From Symbiodinium natans (lineage: Eukaryota; Sar; Dinophyceae; Suessiales; Symbiodiniaceae), in contig CAJNDS010002831.1 in the NCBI GenBank assembly GCA_905221605.1, forward strand, positions 200,787-264,786: a stretch of 64,000 bases of DNA. The letters are read 5' to 3'. The translations under genes were made by a program, and so were the position numbers. Under the pieces are notes generated by a model that worked only from the letters and a program-made list of their open reading frames with translations, searched no databases and had not been told where the DNA came from. Each line of letters starts with the position of its first letter. Position 1 is the first letter of the stretch. Shown piece after piece: positions 12,901-23,342 of this stretch.

Positions 12901-15353
12901 CGCAGCCGATGGGGATGGCCTCTACGATCTCATCCTCGACGCTGACAAAGATGGGGACCTTACCATGGACGAGCTCATCAGGGGAGTTGCCCGGTTGAAG
13001 GGGCAGGCAAGAAGTTACGACCTACAGATGCTTCTGAGGCAGATGAACTTCCTCACAGACCACGTGGATAGACTCAACCGCAAGTTCCTCGAGAAGGGTA
13101 GCTTAGCAGTGCTGCAGGACCTCGGTGACCTCGCAGGGACAAGTGAGAATGACGTCGGAAACGAAGGACATGCATACCAATTAATGAAGGGATCCGCCTG
13201 GCGCTAGGAACCTTTAGAGGGACGCTCGGAGTTCTCCGGGGCATCCCTGGCACCTCTCCAAATATAGCATTCATGTGTCATCTTGCTTGCGCACACAAGT
13301 AACAGACTTTGCGCAAAATAGCTGTCTCACCCCAGCCCATGTGATCCCTCGAGGTTGCACCAGAGCTTCGAATCTCGGAGCCGATTTTTGTGGTCATCTG
13401 CTGGCCCATGAGATGCATCAGTAACCTCTATAAGCCCTATCAAACCCGAAAAGCCCTTAATTATACATCCCTAAGCTTGTACTGGATCCTTGGGCAATTC
13501 CGTCTTTCCGGGCTCCAGTCGCGGCAGCACAAATGTGACTTGCCATGACTGCGAGGGTCGACGCCCTCAAGTGAGCGGTTTGTACAGCGCTGAGTAGTTC
13601 AGAGGCTAGTGACTTCAGTTCTGTGAAAAAAATGTCCTTGCATTGGAGGTGAACTGCGCTGCTTTCCTTCTCCAGACAAGCAGGCAGCGACGATCATACA
13701 GCCATTGGACTGTATCAGGAGCAGTCGGCACTAATTCTGGGAGTTTCCTAAGAAGATATAGAAGATGGTTTGGTTTTCAACAAGTGGGCGGCTTGCTAAA
13801 GCACCAAATACCTGGGACCTCTCTTTTGTTGAGGGCAAGGGCCCGGGTGGTAGCTTTGGTGCCTTGGGGCCCCACCAGGATGACAAGATCGATCAGCTCA
13901 ACGCGGAGCGCCAGCGCATGTGCCTTGTGCGTTGGAACATGGGCTTTCCGAACTCGGGATACTCTTCATCTATAGTATAATAAGAGTACGATTTTGGGGC
14001 ATACGAGGGGGACCCCTTGTTTAGGGGTGTACCCACATTGGAGAGAAGCCGGGTAGTTGGTACATGGGGGTGTATGGGGTTGGGGTATTTCCCAAATATG
14101 GGTACCCCTTTTGTACCCCAAACAGAATACAATCTGCCCAAAGGAACCCCCCAAAAAGGGTACCCTTTTGGGGGTCCCTTGTAAGGGGATTCTATTAAAA
14201 CTTGGGCAATACTGGGGTGCCCCTATCTTGGGAAATGCCCAATTAAGCCCTCTCAACACATCCTAAACTTGCCCTACTGGAAGAAAAAACAACTCAGGTG
14301 GGAGCTGCGGCGAGCCGCTCAGGCCGAGGCCTACAAGGCCCGGGAGCAGGCCGGGAGGGTTTAGGGTTTAGGGTTTAGAGTTTAGGGGTCCCAAACCTGG
14401 ACGGCTCTTGAGAAGGTGCCGTGCTTCTAGTCCGTTCTCTCCTTTAAAGGAAAACAGGCCCAGTAAACCAGAAGTATAGTTTCTACAGGTTCCAAAGACC
14501 AGCTAAGAGATCCTCAGTGGGGGTTCAGGCCCCGAAATGCCCTTACTAAACCCTTTTCCATGAACACCGAAATTGGGGTCATACACCCTATACTACTACA
14601 ACTCCTGTTCAGGTAAGAAGGGTGGTAAACCCTTTAGGCTTCATGTGGTCCCAGCTCGAAGATTGGGGACCACACTGGCAACGCAAAGGGCCCCTAAACC
14701 CTAAACCCTAAACCCTAAACCCTAAACCCTAAACCCTAAACCCTGAGTGTGTGCATGCTCTGGGGGTTCGGCCACATGTGCCGCGGCCTCGGAAAGCAAA
14801 GGGAGCGCTGAGCACTGCTGGCAGAGAGCCCGTGCCACACCCCTAAACCCTAAACTCTCAACCTCCGCAGGTGAAGAACGAGATCTTGAGGCAGCGGATT
14901 CAGTCGAAGTTTGACTCCAAGAGCTTGGAGGAGAAGCTGGGCTCCTTGAGGCTCGGCTGCAGAGAGGCGAGACGAAGGAGAAGAAGTTGCGCCCCTTGGG
15001 TCCGGGGTTTTGGGGTTTAGGGTTAGGGTTTAGGGTTTAGGGTTTAGGGTTTAGGGTTTAGGGTCTATAGGGCATGCAGTACCCCACAAAGAGGCATGCC
15101 CCAAAAGGCGAATAGCAAGAAGTGCATAGGCTGAGCCCCCCCAATTCAACCGCCCTAAACCCTCTAAACCCCTATAAAGCCCAAACCGGGCTTCGTAGAG
15201 AGAGATAGACCTCAAGGTTCCCAAAGACTGCCCCCCCAAAAGAAGATCCCCTGCTCTCTGAGGATGAAGAACGACCTCTTCAGTGCCAAGGTCCTACAGT
15301 CGAGCCACTCTTTGCCTTCCCTGCGGTCGACACATCAGGGCCAGGAGGGTTAG
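996..15353 (+). CDS. MNS1-like coiled-coil (TPH-type) axonemal protein, 21 exons, 5' incomplete
   Basis: Exons joined by phase: 996-1031, 1241-1316, 2782-2855, 3298-3338, 4024-4075, 4386-4430, 4698-4733, 4933-4983, 5239-~5307, 5818-~5862, 6897-6953, 7516-7565, 8538-~8604, 9859-9921, 10141-10179, 10407-10460, 10877-10960, 13879-13919, 14298-14358, 14871-14950, 15263-15353 (TAG). They give about 400 residues, almost all charged alpha-helix rich in E, K, R and Q. Segments such as EEKMREQSRKLKELNDK (exons 4-5) and DDKIDQLNAERQRMWELRR (exons 18-19) resemble the trichohyalin-plectin-homology region of MNS1, a microtubule-inner protein of ciliary and flagellar doublets. MNS1 is about 500 residues, so roughly 80-90 N-terminal residues are missing or lie before the window. 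By this model the donors are about 4 GT, 7 GC and 7 GA, with two ambiguous. The tail NDLFSAKVLQSSHSLPSLRS is not coiled coil. Another TPH-domain flagellar protein is possible; the coiled-coil gene itself is secure. Confidence 0.72.
1573..1631. repeat. Alternating CG/CA tract with hairpin potential
   Basis: Nearly pure purine-pyrimidine alternation (GCGCGC, GCGCACGCACGCGCGC, CGCGCGCTCGCGCGTGCGC) with self-complementary halves. It lies in the intron after exon 2 of the coiled-coil gene. Confidence 0.85.
1924..2012 (+). repeat. Interstitial TTTAGGG array, about 13 units
   Basis: Nearly perfect TTTAGGG tandem array with one TTAGGG unit, inside the intron between 1317 and 2781 of the MNS1-like gene. 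Confidence 0.97.
6566..6661. mobile_element. Inverted-repeat element, family A (GGGGTCGG...GGCCCC), copy 1
   Basis: About 96 bp, opening GGGGTCGGGATAA, with an internal CCCGTATGGTCCCT block and closing TCATTAAGGCCCCTA. Non-coding and located in an intron of the MNS1-like gene. Family members share these blocks in the same order. Confidence 0.7.
6777..6818 (-). repeat. Interstitial CCCTAAA array (telomere repeat, reverse orientation)
   Basis: Six CCCTAAA units in the intron about 80 bp upstream of the exon at 6897. Confidence 0.95.
7575..7645 (+). repeat. Poly-T/poly-G composite running into TTTAGGG
   Basis: A T run, then a G run, then TTTGGGTTTAGGGTTTAGGG, just downstream of the exon ending at 7565. 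The same T-then-G-then-TTTAGGG arrangement recurs at about 10201-10300; a similar T/G run occurs at 5433-5463. Confidence 0.9.
8264..8368. mobile_element. Inverted-repeat element, family B, copy 2
   Basis: Begins GGGATGTTCCCCCTGAT and ends AGGTGGGAACATCC, giving terminal inverted repeats of about 10-13 bp around a roughly 105-bp non-coding core. It lies in an intron of the MNS1-like gene. Confidence 0.72.
8394..8523 (-). repeat. Degenerate CCCTAAA array with 9-bp CCCTATAAA variants
   Basis: Mixed CCCTAAA, CCCTATACC and CCCTATAAA units ending 14 bp before the exon that starts at 8538. Confidence 0.9.
11357..13207 (+). CDS. Single-domain voltage-gated cation channel with two EF hands
   Basis: Two exons, 11357-12720 and 12874-13207, with a 153-bp GT-AG intron; 565 residues to TAG. 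Order: N-terminal coiled coil (about 22-62); S1 (150-168); S2 (197-220, FEWFFGVAFTVEIVMKF); S3 (229-248); S4 (255-277) with Arg every third residue (RLLRLARLLRLLRLVRLIK); S5 (290-320); pore helix and filter (about 333-362, FEITLGNWPP); S6 (370-395). Two canonical EF-hand loops follow: 433-444 (DEDQDGLVSREE) and 477-488 (DADKDGDLTMDE), the second encoded by exon 2. One six-helix domain implies assembly as a tetramer in a membrane; Ca2+ binding at the C-terminus probably tunes gating. Ion selectivity cannot be read with confidence. This architecture is widespread and highly duplicated in dinoflagellates. The ATG at 11402 is an alternative start. The gene lies wholly inside an intron of the MNS1-like gene on the same strand and has only one intron, unlike its host. 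Confidence 0.93.
14080..14242. mobile_element. Inverted-repeat element, about 163 bp
   Basis: The ends are imperfect inverted repeats of about 29 bp: TTGGGGTATTTCCCAAATAT on the left against TTGGGCATTTCCCAAGATAG when the right end is read in reverse complement. An internal CTTGGGCA/TGCCCAA stem is also present. Located in the intron between the exons at 13879 and 14298. Confidence 0.72.
14694..14744 (-). repeat. Interstitial CCCTAAA array
   Basis: Seven CCCTAAA units in an intron of the MNS1-like gene. Confidence 0.95.
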
Positions 15354-15844
15354 GGCTTGGGGGGGGGTTTCGGGTTTTCGAGTGTAGGGTTTAGGGTGGG
15401 GGGCTTTTGACGTCCCCTACCCCTTTTAGGGCTGCAAGGGTTTAGGGGGGTCAGAAGGGGCTGTGTTCTTTAGGCTGGAGATGCGTAAGATGTGCGTTCG
15501 AGCCCCCTCTTGGCCCTCACGTCTCTGATTGGAGAACCCTCGCGCCTGGTATGCATGCATGAAAGGCTGGCACCCAGTTGCCATGTGCCTTTGCTTCGAC
15601 GGCTGCGATTTGGGAGTTTCTGGCTGCAGCTGGCCAGCGCGCAGAATTTCAAGACAGCCACCCTCGACTGCCCTAAACACGAAGCTCATGAGAGGACTCG
15701 CCTCACAATAGGGCCTGCTGTGAATACCTCAACTTTTTGCAAAGCAGCCAGTCTACTGTACAGAGCCTTGCTAATACATATTTTCTCATCTACTCGCACA
15801 ACTATTTACACGTACATGCATACATACAATGCATGCATGTTTGT

Positions 15845-15960
15845 AGGTGCATGAGTACCTATAAATAAATAAATAAATCTATATATATATACATATATTT
15901 ATTTATTTATTTATATTTATATTGAGATTAAAATTACTATTAATATTAATATTAATGTAT
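15845..15960. repeat. AT-rich microsatellite (AAAT/TTTA and TA repeats)
   Basis: ATAAATAAATAAAT, then TATATATATA, then TTTATTTATTTAT and ATTAATATTAATATTAAT, in intergenic DNA. Confidence 0.95.
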
Positions 15961-16327
15961 ACTTGTAAGAGGCACTCCCCCAAACCAGTCTCCTGTTTGC
16001 CTCGCTCGGTTGCCTCTGGCCGCGTTTGCTGCAGTCAAAGAGGATATACCCCCTCTCGCAGCCATCTCCCTCACGGGCATCAGGGGTGTTGAAGCTTGTG
16101 TGTGAGTCTTACATTTGCACCAGGGTTTAGGGTTTAGGGCTTAGGGCCTAGGGCTTAGGGCTTAGGGTTTAGGGTTTAGGGCTGCAAAAGTATCTCAGCG
16201 CTTGTGACTACTTCTAGGATTCAGCTGCCCACCGTGGACCTCGGCTTCCTAGCCTTGGGCTTCGAGTTAGCATGATCAATGTCTATATGGGCCTTCAGGG
16301 CCTGGTTCGGGGGCTGTGTTATGAATA

Positions 16328-16438
16328 TAGGGGTCGGAACAATTGCAAATATTATTCCCTTATGGTCCCTTTATAGATGTACTTTAATACTAGAATAGCC
16401 CCCCCCCCAAGACCCTATTCTAATTATTTAGACCCCTA
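16328..16438. mobile_element. Inverted-repeat element, family A, copy 2
   Basis: Ends TAGGGGTC and GACCCCTA are exact 8-bp inverted repeats. The internal block TTATTCCCTTATGGTCCC and the CCCTATTCTAATTATT segment match other family A copies. Confidence 0.75.
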
Positions 16439-17300
16439 GAGTGCAAGGTTTCATATTTGGCATCTATTTGGCATCTTACTGAATGTGGGAAGAGACTGGA
16501 AAGGAGAGGGAGATGTTGTTTTGTAGGAAGCCACAACGGGGGGAAAGTCCAAGACTCCGCCCCTCTCACGTCTCACCTTGCGTCCGCACAGCACAGGGGG
16601 GGAGGCTTCTCAAGAGCATGGTTTTTGGTTGCTCTACTTAGTAGCAAGGGGGGGGGGAGGCCCACCCCCCCCCCCCCCCACGCTCAAAGTCCCAGAATTC
16701 TAGGAGCTGTTTCTGGACAACATGAAGGCCCACAGCACGTGCCCCCTTTCAGGGCGATTTTGTCCTGGGAAGCCCCCCTCCACTGCACTCGGGAAGACTT
16801 GTAGACACGCTCGCCAGGCACTGGGAGTTTCGTGGAATGAGGAGAAAGCGCGGGGAGTGTTTTGCAGATTTCAGACTCCGACATTGGCAGTTCGAACGCG
16901 TGGGGCTTCTGGTTTTTTTGACCTATTCAGGACTCTGAGTAGCTGACGTCGCCCAGGCTAGAATCAAGGACTTGTGTGTGGCTGCTTGGACATCTTATTC
17001 AAACACCCGGGGCTGAAGGAGGCACCCTCGATCCCATTCTCAGCTGCGTCGCCCACCTTGCCAAATCCGGGATTCCTCGCCCCTGATCCCACGCCGACTC
17101 CGAAACTCCCCCAAGAAATCCCTCTTCCGTGGCCTCCTTAGCTAAAAAAGAAATCTCCAGACTGCGGAGGGCTCATTCCTTCCCCGTTCCCAAGCTCGCG
17201 CCGCAATGTACTGGCTGGTTGAGGCTTTAGGGGTTCGGGTTTAGGGTTTAGGGTTTAGGGCTGTTTAGGGTTTAGGGTTTAGGGTTTAGGGTTTAGGGTT

Positions 17301-18760
17301 TAGGAGAGAGATATGGACCACGTGGGCATCATGCAGCCTGTCCCAAAACCCTCTGAGACTCAGACCCGCTTGCCGAGGCCGCCAGTAGCGCCGGTGCTTG
17401 CACGGGCCACTTGGACGCTGGGTTTTGGGACTGCTTAGGGTTTAGGGTTTAGGGTTTAGGGTTTAGGGTTTAGGGTTTAGGGTTTAGGGTTTAGGGTTTA
17501 GGGTTTAGGGTTTAGGGTTTAGGGTTTAGGGTTTAGGGTTAGGGTTTGGGGATGTTATCGAGGCGGGCGAAGTCTCTTGGAAAAAAGGGTTTAGGGTTTT
17601 GGGTTAGGGTTTAGGGTTTAAAAGCACGTATTCTTTCGTGAAATCTGGCCGGCGTGAGCCGCCCTAGCGTTTAGGGTTTAGGGTGCAGGGTTTAGGGTCT
17701 ACGGTGCAGGGTAGACCCTTCGAACTCAAAGTCCTGTGCCCTTTGCGAGCCCCCTTTGAGCCGAAGAACTCCTTCGAGCCAAGCCCCGAAGCCAAACAAA
17801 AAGCACATCCATCAATTTCCAACTCTGATACCTCTCTGCCTGGAGAGCTCTGCAAGCCCGAAGGAAGAAACGTCTTGCAGGGGCTTTCCAGATTTTTAAG
17901 GGTGGTCGTTCAAAATGGGTGACCTTTATTGGGGGAACCCTTGGAACCCTCTGCAAATTGCAGTCTGCAAAGACCCTAAACCCTAAACCGTAAAAAACTT
18001 GTCTCCAAGGGCGCACCGCCACCTCCCCCGGCGCCCCCCGACCACGAGCTGCTAAGCCGAGCCAGCGGGGGGGGGGGGGGGAGGGAGGGAGGGTCGGCTG
18101 TTTTCGGGCCCTGAAACCCCAAAACACACCTAGGGCTGTGGGGTGTTTTAGTAAGGATTTCTAGGATTTCAACATTGTCATGGGCTTCGAGTCGAGGCTG
18201 TTTGAATTTAGAGTTGGGAACGCTAGGGTTTAGAGTTGCCGGAACCAGGCGCTCTCCGGTGTTTAGGGTTTAGGGTTTAGGGTCCAGTGAGGGCTCAGAA
18301 CATGGGATCTCCAATCCTGGGATGCCGGTGTTACGAGGGCTCATGAGGTTGCACCTGTTTCAGGGCCCCGCGCATCTTTGGCGTTGCTGCGCTCCTTTCC
18401 TTGTGTCTTTTCCTGGAACAAGATACACAAAAAGGCGTGTTGCAGGCGGGGGTAGTGTGGGCTTGCGAGGGGGATTCGAGAGGTGCTCAAGAGCAGCCTT
18501 TCACGACAAATGAAGCGAGGGTATTTTGTCGCTAGCTCGAACTGACCAAAGCACGCCGAGGCCGTCTTTCTCGACCCTACTCAAAACACGTTTCGGGTAG
18601 CATCCTAAGCCCCAAGACCTCAAAAACAAACACCCTCTCTTAAGCTCCTTCCCTCGGAGAGCCTTCCCAGGCCGGACAGCCTGCCCGAGAAAATGCCGGG
18701 CATCGAGGCCCCGGCTGTCGGAGGTTTTGTGGATTCCTCCGGTTTCGGGGTGTCTCGAGG
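17301..18760 (+). CDS. Candidate proline-rich exons of an unrecognised protein
   Basis: Three separate open stretches on the + strand share a proline-rich style: about 17304-17437 (MDHVGIMQPVPKPSETQTRL and on), about 18000-18072 (KGAPPPPPAPPDHELLSRAS) and about 18655-18750 (LPRPDSLPEKMPGIEAPAVG). The first is flanked on both sides by TTTAGGG arrays and would use the repeat itself (TTTAG then G) as splice acceptor. Phases could not be joined and no domain is recognised. They may belong to one gene between the MNS1-like and methyltransferase genes, or be chance open frames in GC-rich DNA. Confidence 0.27.
17434..17549 (+). repeat. Interstitial TTTAGGG array, about 16 units
   Basis: One of the two longest uninterrupted telomere-repeat arrays in the window. 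The neighbouring array at 17231-17305 is separated from it by an open coding-like stretch. Confidence 0.97.
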
Positions 18761-19710
18761 ATCTTCTTGGCCAATTGGAGAAAAAAAAACCTCGAGGGGT
18801 TGAGGGTTTAGGGGGCCTTTTTGGAAGCCGAGGTGGCTTTTCGCACGTTAGAAATAGCTCCTTGAGGTGAACAAGGCGGCTTTAGCCGTAGGCAAGTCTC
18901 TGCCCGTGGATGAGGCCTTAATTGTTGCACCTGGCCCGCGTTGAAAAGGAACGCCAACCTGCTTCAGGGATTGCTGTGCTTGATTGTGTCACACCTGCTA
19001 AGCATTCCTGACATGGCTTTTTGCGCATGCAGTGCGCTATATGTGCAAGAGAGTCGATCTTCAAGCTCTCGAAGTTGCTTGGCCAACTGATGAGGATCGA
19101 TCTGTTTCTGCCGTTTTTTGCTGTCTCACGGTTGAGTTTGGGGGTTTTTGTGCTTGGCCGAGTGTCGTATCAGCCTCACATGCAAAGCACGTTGCCTCAG
19201 ACCTGATCGGCAGTATCGGGTCGATGGCCGACACCAACAGCAGCTAGGGCGCAAACCCATGATGCATAAAAAAGGTCAGTTTTTCGGAAGCATGAGGGTC
19301 GACAGCACCTGCACCAATCTAAGTGGGCACTCAACCACTCAAACCTTTCACCACCAGCCGAAGCACTTGAATCTTAAATCCCGAGCCCAGCCCCAGGAAC
19401 TGTCGGGCTCAAAGCAATGGAATACCTCCGTACATCAATGTGCATAACAAGTCGCCTCAGGTACACCTTTAGATGGGCCTGCAGTCTCCGCAACCCTAAA
19501 CCTTAAAAACCCGAAACCCTATAAACCCTTCAAACCCTCTAATACCCTCTAAACCCTCTATAAACCCTGAACCTCATACAAGACCATGGATTCTCCGAAT
19601 CCCCGAAAGTCTTCCGAAAAGACTCCTTTGCGAGGTGCTTGGGGATGAGCCCTGGCTTCTTGGCCTTCTTGAGCTGGGGGGGAGGGAGGGGGGAAACCAT
19701 GGGGAACCTA

Positions 19711-19765
19711 TATATTATATTATATTATATTATATTATATTATATTATATTATATTATATTATAT
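19711..19765. repeat. TATAT pentanucleotide microsatellite
   Basis: About ten units of a five-base A/T motif. Confidence 0.95.
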
Positions 19766-20539
19766 GATTTCATTATTCGGCTTTGTAGGATCTAGGATTT
19801 AGGTTTAGGGTTCAACAAGAAACCGGGGTACCTTTTTTGTTTCCTGGATGCGGACCATGGAAGAAGAGTTACCGGAAAGAAGGAACGACCTTTGAGATCA
19901 TTAAAGGGTGTAGGTGCTATGTTATTCTAAAAAAAGTGGCTCCCAAAATCGTCTTCCCTTCCTGGCCCTCTTCAAGTGTGTCACAGCGGATACATCCGGT
20001 GCGTTACAAGATCTGTTCTTCTGGTAGTCGGACGTCGCAGTGCGCCAATCCTTCCATTCACCTGCTTCCCTTGCCGTCCGAAGTCCACAGCCCAGGCGAC
20101 CAAAAGCTGCCTGTTGTTTGGGGAGTATGCAGTTCATGAAGACATGCCCAATGGCCGATGAACGAGACAACAATTTCGGGATTGCAGATTAAGGGGAGCA
20201 CAGGGGAGCTGAGTGACAGCTGCTATGAGGCGTTCGAGACCAGTTGAGTTTGTCTTGGCTGCTTGTCGTGCGCCGCCCCTCCTCATGAATAGACTTGACA
20301 ACTAGCAGTTGTCCTCAATGCCATGACGAAGGCCATCTCAGGATCTGTGCATGCTAGAACCACTGTAGAATTCCATGCCCTGAAGCCCAGAACCCCAACC
20401 CGACCTCCACGCCATTGGCGGGTAGCCGCCGATTTCCCCCATTTCCCCATGCCACGCCTTAGGTTCTCGCATGTGCCGACTAGACGGTCCCTGCGAGAGC
20501 GGGTCTTCGACTTACAGCCCGGGCTGGAGGGTTTAGTGT

Positions 20540-20650
20540 TCAGGGTTTACTGGGTTTATGGGTTTATTGGGTTTATTGGGTTTATTGAGTTTTATTGAGT
20601 TTTATTGGGTTTATTGGGTTTATTGGGTTTATTGGGTTTATTGGGTTTGG
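20540..20650 (+). repeat. 9-bp TTTATTGGG tandem, a telomere-repeat-like variant
   Basis: Successive TTTATTGGG and TTTATTGAG units. The unit equals TTTAGGG with TT inserted, and parallels the TTTATAGGG array near 40901. Confidence 0.93.
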
Positions 20651-22692
20651 CAGCCAGCAAGTCCTGCTTCAACAAGGGGGCTCATAGGGTTTAGGGGGCT
20701 TTTGGGAGTTGACAGCTCCGAGGGTCCGCATGCGGCAACCTGGGCTGCCTATGAGCCTTCGCCGGGCCTTCGCCCTACTCTACTACAAAAACAAGCCCTA
20801 AAAACCTTTCGACGCCCCTCAGATCATGCAAGCAGCAGCCCCCCCCCCCCCCCCCCCCCCGCCCCACCAAAAAACCCTGCAAGCCGCTCTCTTGCGGGAG
20901 TTCTTCTTGTGGAGTCAGGAGAAATGTTCGGGATTCGAGGGTTTGGACAAACCTCCGCATCTTCAGAGATCTGCCTGCTGAGGTTGTGGCAGCACACGCA
21001 GCCCAGACACTTGGACCGAAAGATGCTCCTACTCATTGGTTCTTAGTATTTCTTAGTAGAGAAGGCCCTTGAAGGGATTCTACCCGTAAGGAAAGTAGAG
21101 CCATCGGGGATCTCGGAATTTTGTGGGGGTTTCAGAGGCTCGGAACTCCAAATGACTCCAAACCCCTTGGGGCCGCTCTCGGAGACCGGGTCCAGGTTCA
21201 CCGAAGCCCTGGGTTGAAGTTTTTTCTTGTCTGAAGGTTTCAAGCAGCGTGGGAAGAAGAAACAACACACACACCCCCAGACCTTGGGTATGTTGACCTT
21301 GGGTATGTTGCTGGGGCCATGTGAGGAAGATCCTCGTCGCCGCCCCGGCGGCGGAGATCAAGCGCTGCCCTCAGCAACACGCACAGCCCACTTAACGGCA
21401 GTGAAGAATCGAGTTCTTCATCCACAGAACCCGCTGTGTGAACCAAAGTCCGAGAGGCTGTAGTGGGCTAAGGGCAGTTGCTTCCGAAAAGTGCCTTAAC
21501 CCAAACCCGAAGCGGCCTCCCAACACCGCGGGCAAAGAAGCCATCTGAAGGCGCTTCAAAAACGGGGTGCCCACACTTGAAATTTGTACATGGTTCGGGG
21601 GGGGGGGGGGGGGGTGTTTCTTCTTATGAGGGGGAATCGTGGGTAACAATGCCCTGGCTGGGGCTCTTGTTGTTGACGGATTAGGGCCTGGGGGGGGGGG
21701 GTTCAGCTGGCGTTTTGAAGTTTGCATGCATGGGTTTGAGTTTTGCGGCTCGACCTTCAGAACCCCTCAACCCTGATTTTAAACCCGTAGGGTTCTTCAA
21801 GCCCCCAACTAGAGGCTTGGGGCTACCAGGGGGACAGGGTTACACGTTTTCGCATTGGCTGCGCAGGAGAATTTGCCCAGGACCTGGCCGCACACTGGGC
21901 GCTTGGGGCCCAGCTGATGGTTGCTGACAGACATCCGGCGTATTGGGAGGCTTAAGAAGAGGCATGGGCCTTCCATCCAAGGTAACAGTACCTCATAAGT
22001 CTTAACGATTGGAAACCCGAAACCCATAGCTCCCTTGAACCTAGGCACCTGCTACGGAACAACATTTTGAAATTGCGGGAATACATCATACGCACACACC
22101 CCCCCCTTCCCCACCACCAATTTTCAGCTTCTGTTCCTCTGAGTGCTTCAAGGGAGACACGAACTTTCTAAACACACACATGTATGGTTGTTGTTGTCAG
22201 CGGGGCCAGTGAAAGCCAGATGGTACCGCTGCTGCGCCACACGTTGTATATCGGGGGGCTGACATCTGCAGAAGCGCCACTTGTGGATTGCCTCAAATTA
22301 GGGGGTCCCCTCCATATACCCAAAGTACGTTTCAATCCTGAACTTATGGGAACCCCCCTAGAAAGACAGATACAACCCAATCTAGATACTATATATATAT
22401 ATATATACATAATTCATTGACAAATTTAAGTACATAAATCTACACATACATACATCTGTGGACGTACTGAAATATGGGTGTATATATATATATAGAATAT
22501 ATATATATATATATATTGATCCTATATCATGCATTCCTATGTAAGAGCAGCTGCCACGCGCTCGTTCAAGGCCGGAGGGGTGCTTCGACTCGGGGGCTCC
22601 TTGCTGGGAGGCTACGGGGAGGCCCGGGGCTTTCAGAAGGGCTTCTTCGGGGGGGCGCCCCAAAAAAAGGCGAGGCGGGTTCGGGGTGGTTC

Positions 22693-22813
22693 GGGGTTTA
22701 GGGTTTAGGGTTTAGGGTTTAGGGTTTAGAGTTTATAGTGTTCAGGGTTCAGGGTTCAGGGTTTAGGGTTTAGGGTTTAGGGTTTAGGGTTTAGGGTTTA
22801 GGGTTTAGGGTTC
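22693..22813 (+). repeat. TTTAGGG array with TTCAGGG variants
   Basis: About 16 units, with a central block of TTCAGGG and TTTATAGTG variants flanked by perfect TTTAGGG. Confidence 0.95.
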
Positions 22814-22821
22814 ACCAGCAG

Positions 22822-22887
22822 CCCCCAACTACCCTTTAACCATAATAGAAGGGCATATAAGTCCCTTTGCTAAAGGGTAGATGGGGG
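22822..22887. mobile_element. Short inverted-repeat element (66 bp)
   Basis: CCCCCAACTACCCTTTA at the left matches the reverse complement of TAAAGGGTAGATGGGGG at the right with one mismatch, leaving a loop of about 30 bases. It sits directly after a TTTAGGG array. Confidence 0.65.
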
Positions 22888-23342
22888 GTGCTGGCAGGGT
22901 TTAGTAATTTGGGGTTTAGGGTCTAGGGTTTAGGAGGGGTTCAGGGTTGTCGGTTTGGGTTCCTGGGCTTCTTACTTCAATCTTGTAGGGGTTTGGGGTC
23001 TCTGCTAAAGGTGCGGGAAAGGGCAACGTTCAATTCGAGGGTGGACGGAGGCATTCCATGGGAAACCGTCCTTGGCCTTGTGCGCAAGAGCAACCTTGAC
23101 CGATCCGAGGCTGTTCAGCGACAAGGCCCCAAGTCCAAGATCCAACAAGTTAGGCCGAACTTCACTTCTCCGGCATATTTTAGGCTTCCATCCTGCGGGA
23201 ATATAGCAGCCCAAAGGCCATGGCCTAAGAATGTGATGGCACATTCAGGATTGCATAAAACGTAAAAGTCGGATGCGACCTGGCCCTCAACTTTTGTGCT
23301 GATGAAGAATTACATATAGCTGCTGAAGTATAGCCTCTCGCC

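Larger units (their letters stand above)
15354..17300. other. Spacer after the MNS1-like gene; no supported gene
   Basis: Holds an AT-rich microsatellite (15845-15960), TTTAGGG arrays near 16122-16182 and 17231-17305, a family A inverted-repeat element (16328-16438) and C/G runs. An open proline-rich stretch at about 16985-17145 (KHPGLKEAPSIPFSAASPTL) could be an exon of the next proline-rich unit, but its splice sites are not clear. Confidence 0.5.
18761..23342. other. Gene-poor stretch with scattered open fragments
   Basis: Contains a TATAT pentanucleotide array (19711-19765), a 9-bp TTTATTGGG tandem (about 20540-20650), C/G runs at about 20838 and 21598, TA microsatellites at 22387 and 22478, a large TTTAGGG block (22693-22813) and a short inverted-repeat element (22822-22887). 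Short open fragments near 20440-20520 and 21320-21385 have protein-like composition, but I could not tie them to a gene. Confidence 0.45.

Noticed and set aside
17434-17549. A true chromosome end
   Set aside because: TTTAGGG arrays occur in both orientations across the whole window between coding exons, so these are interstitial, not a terminus.
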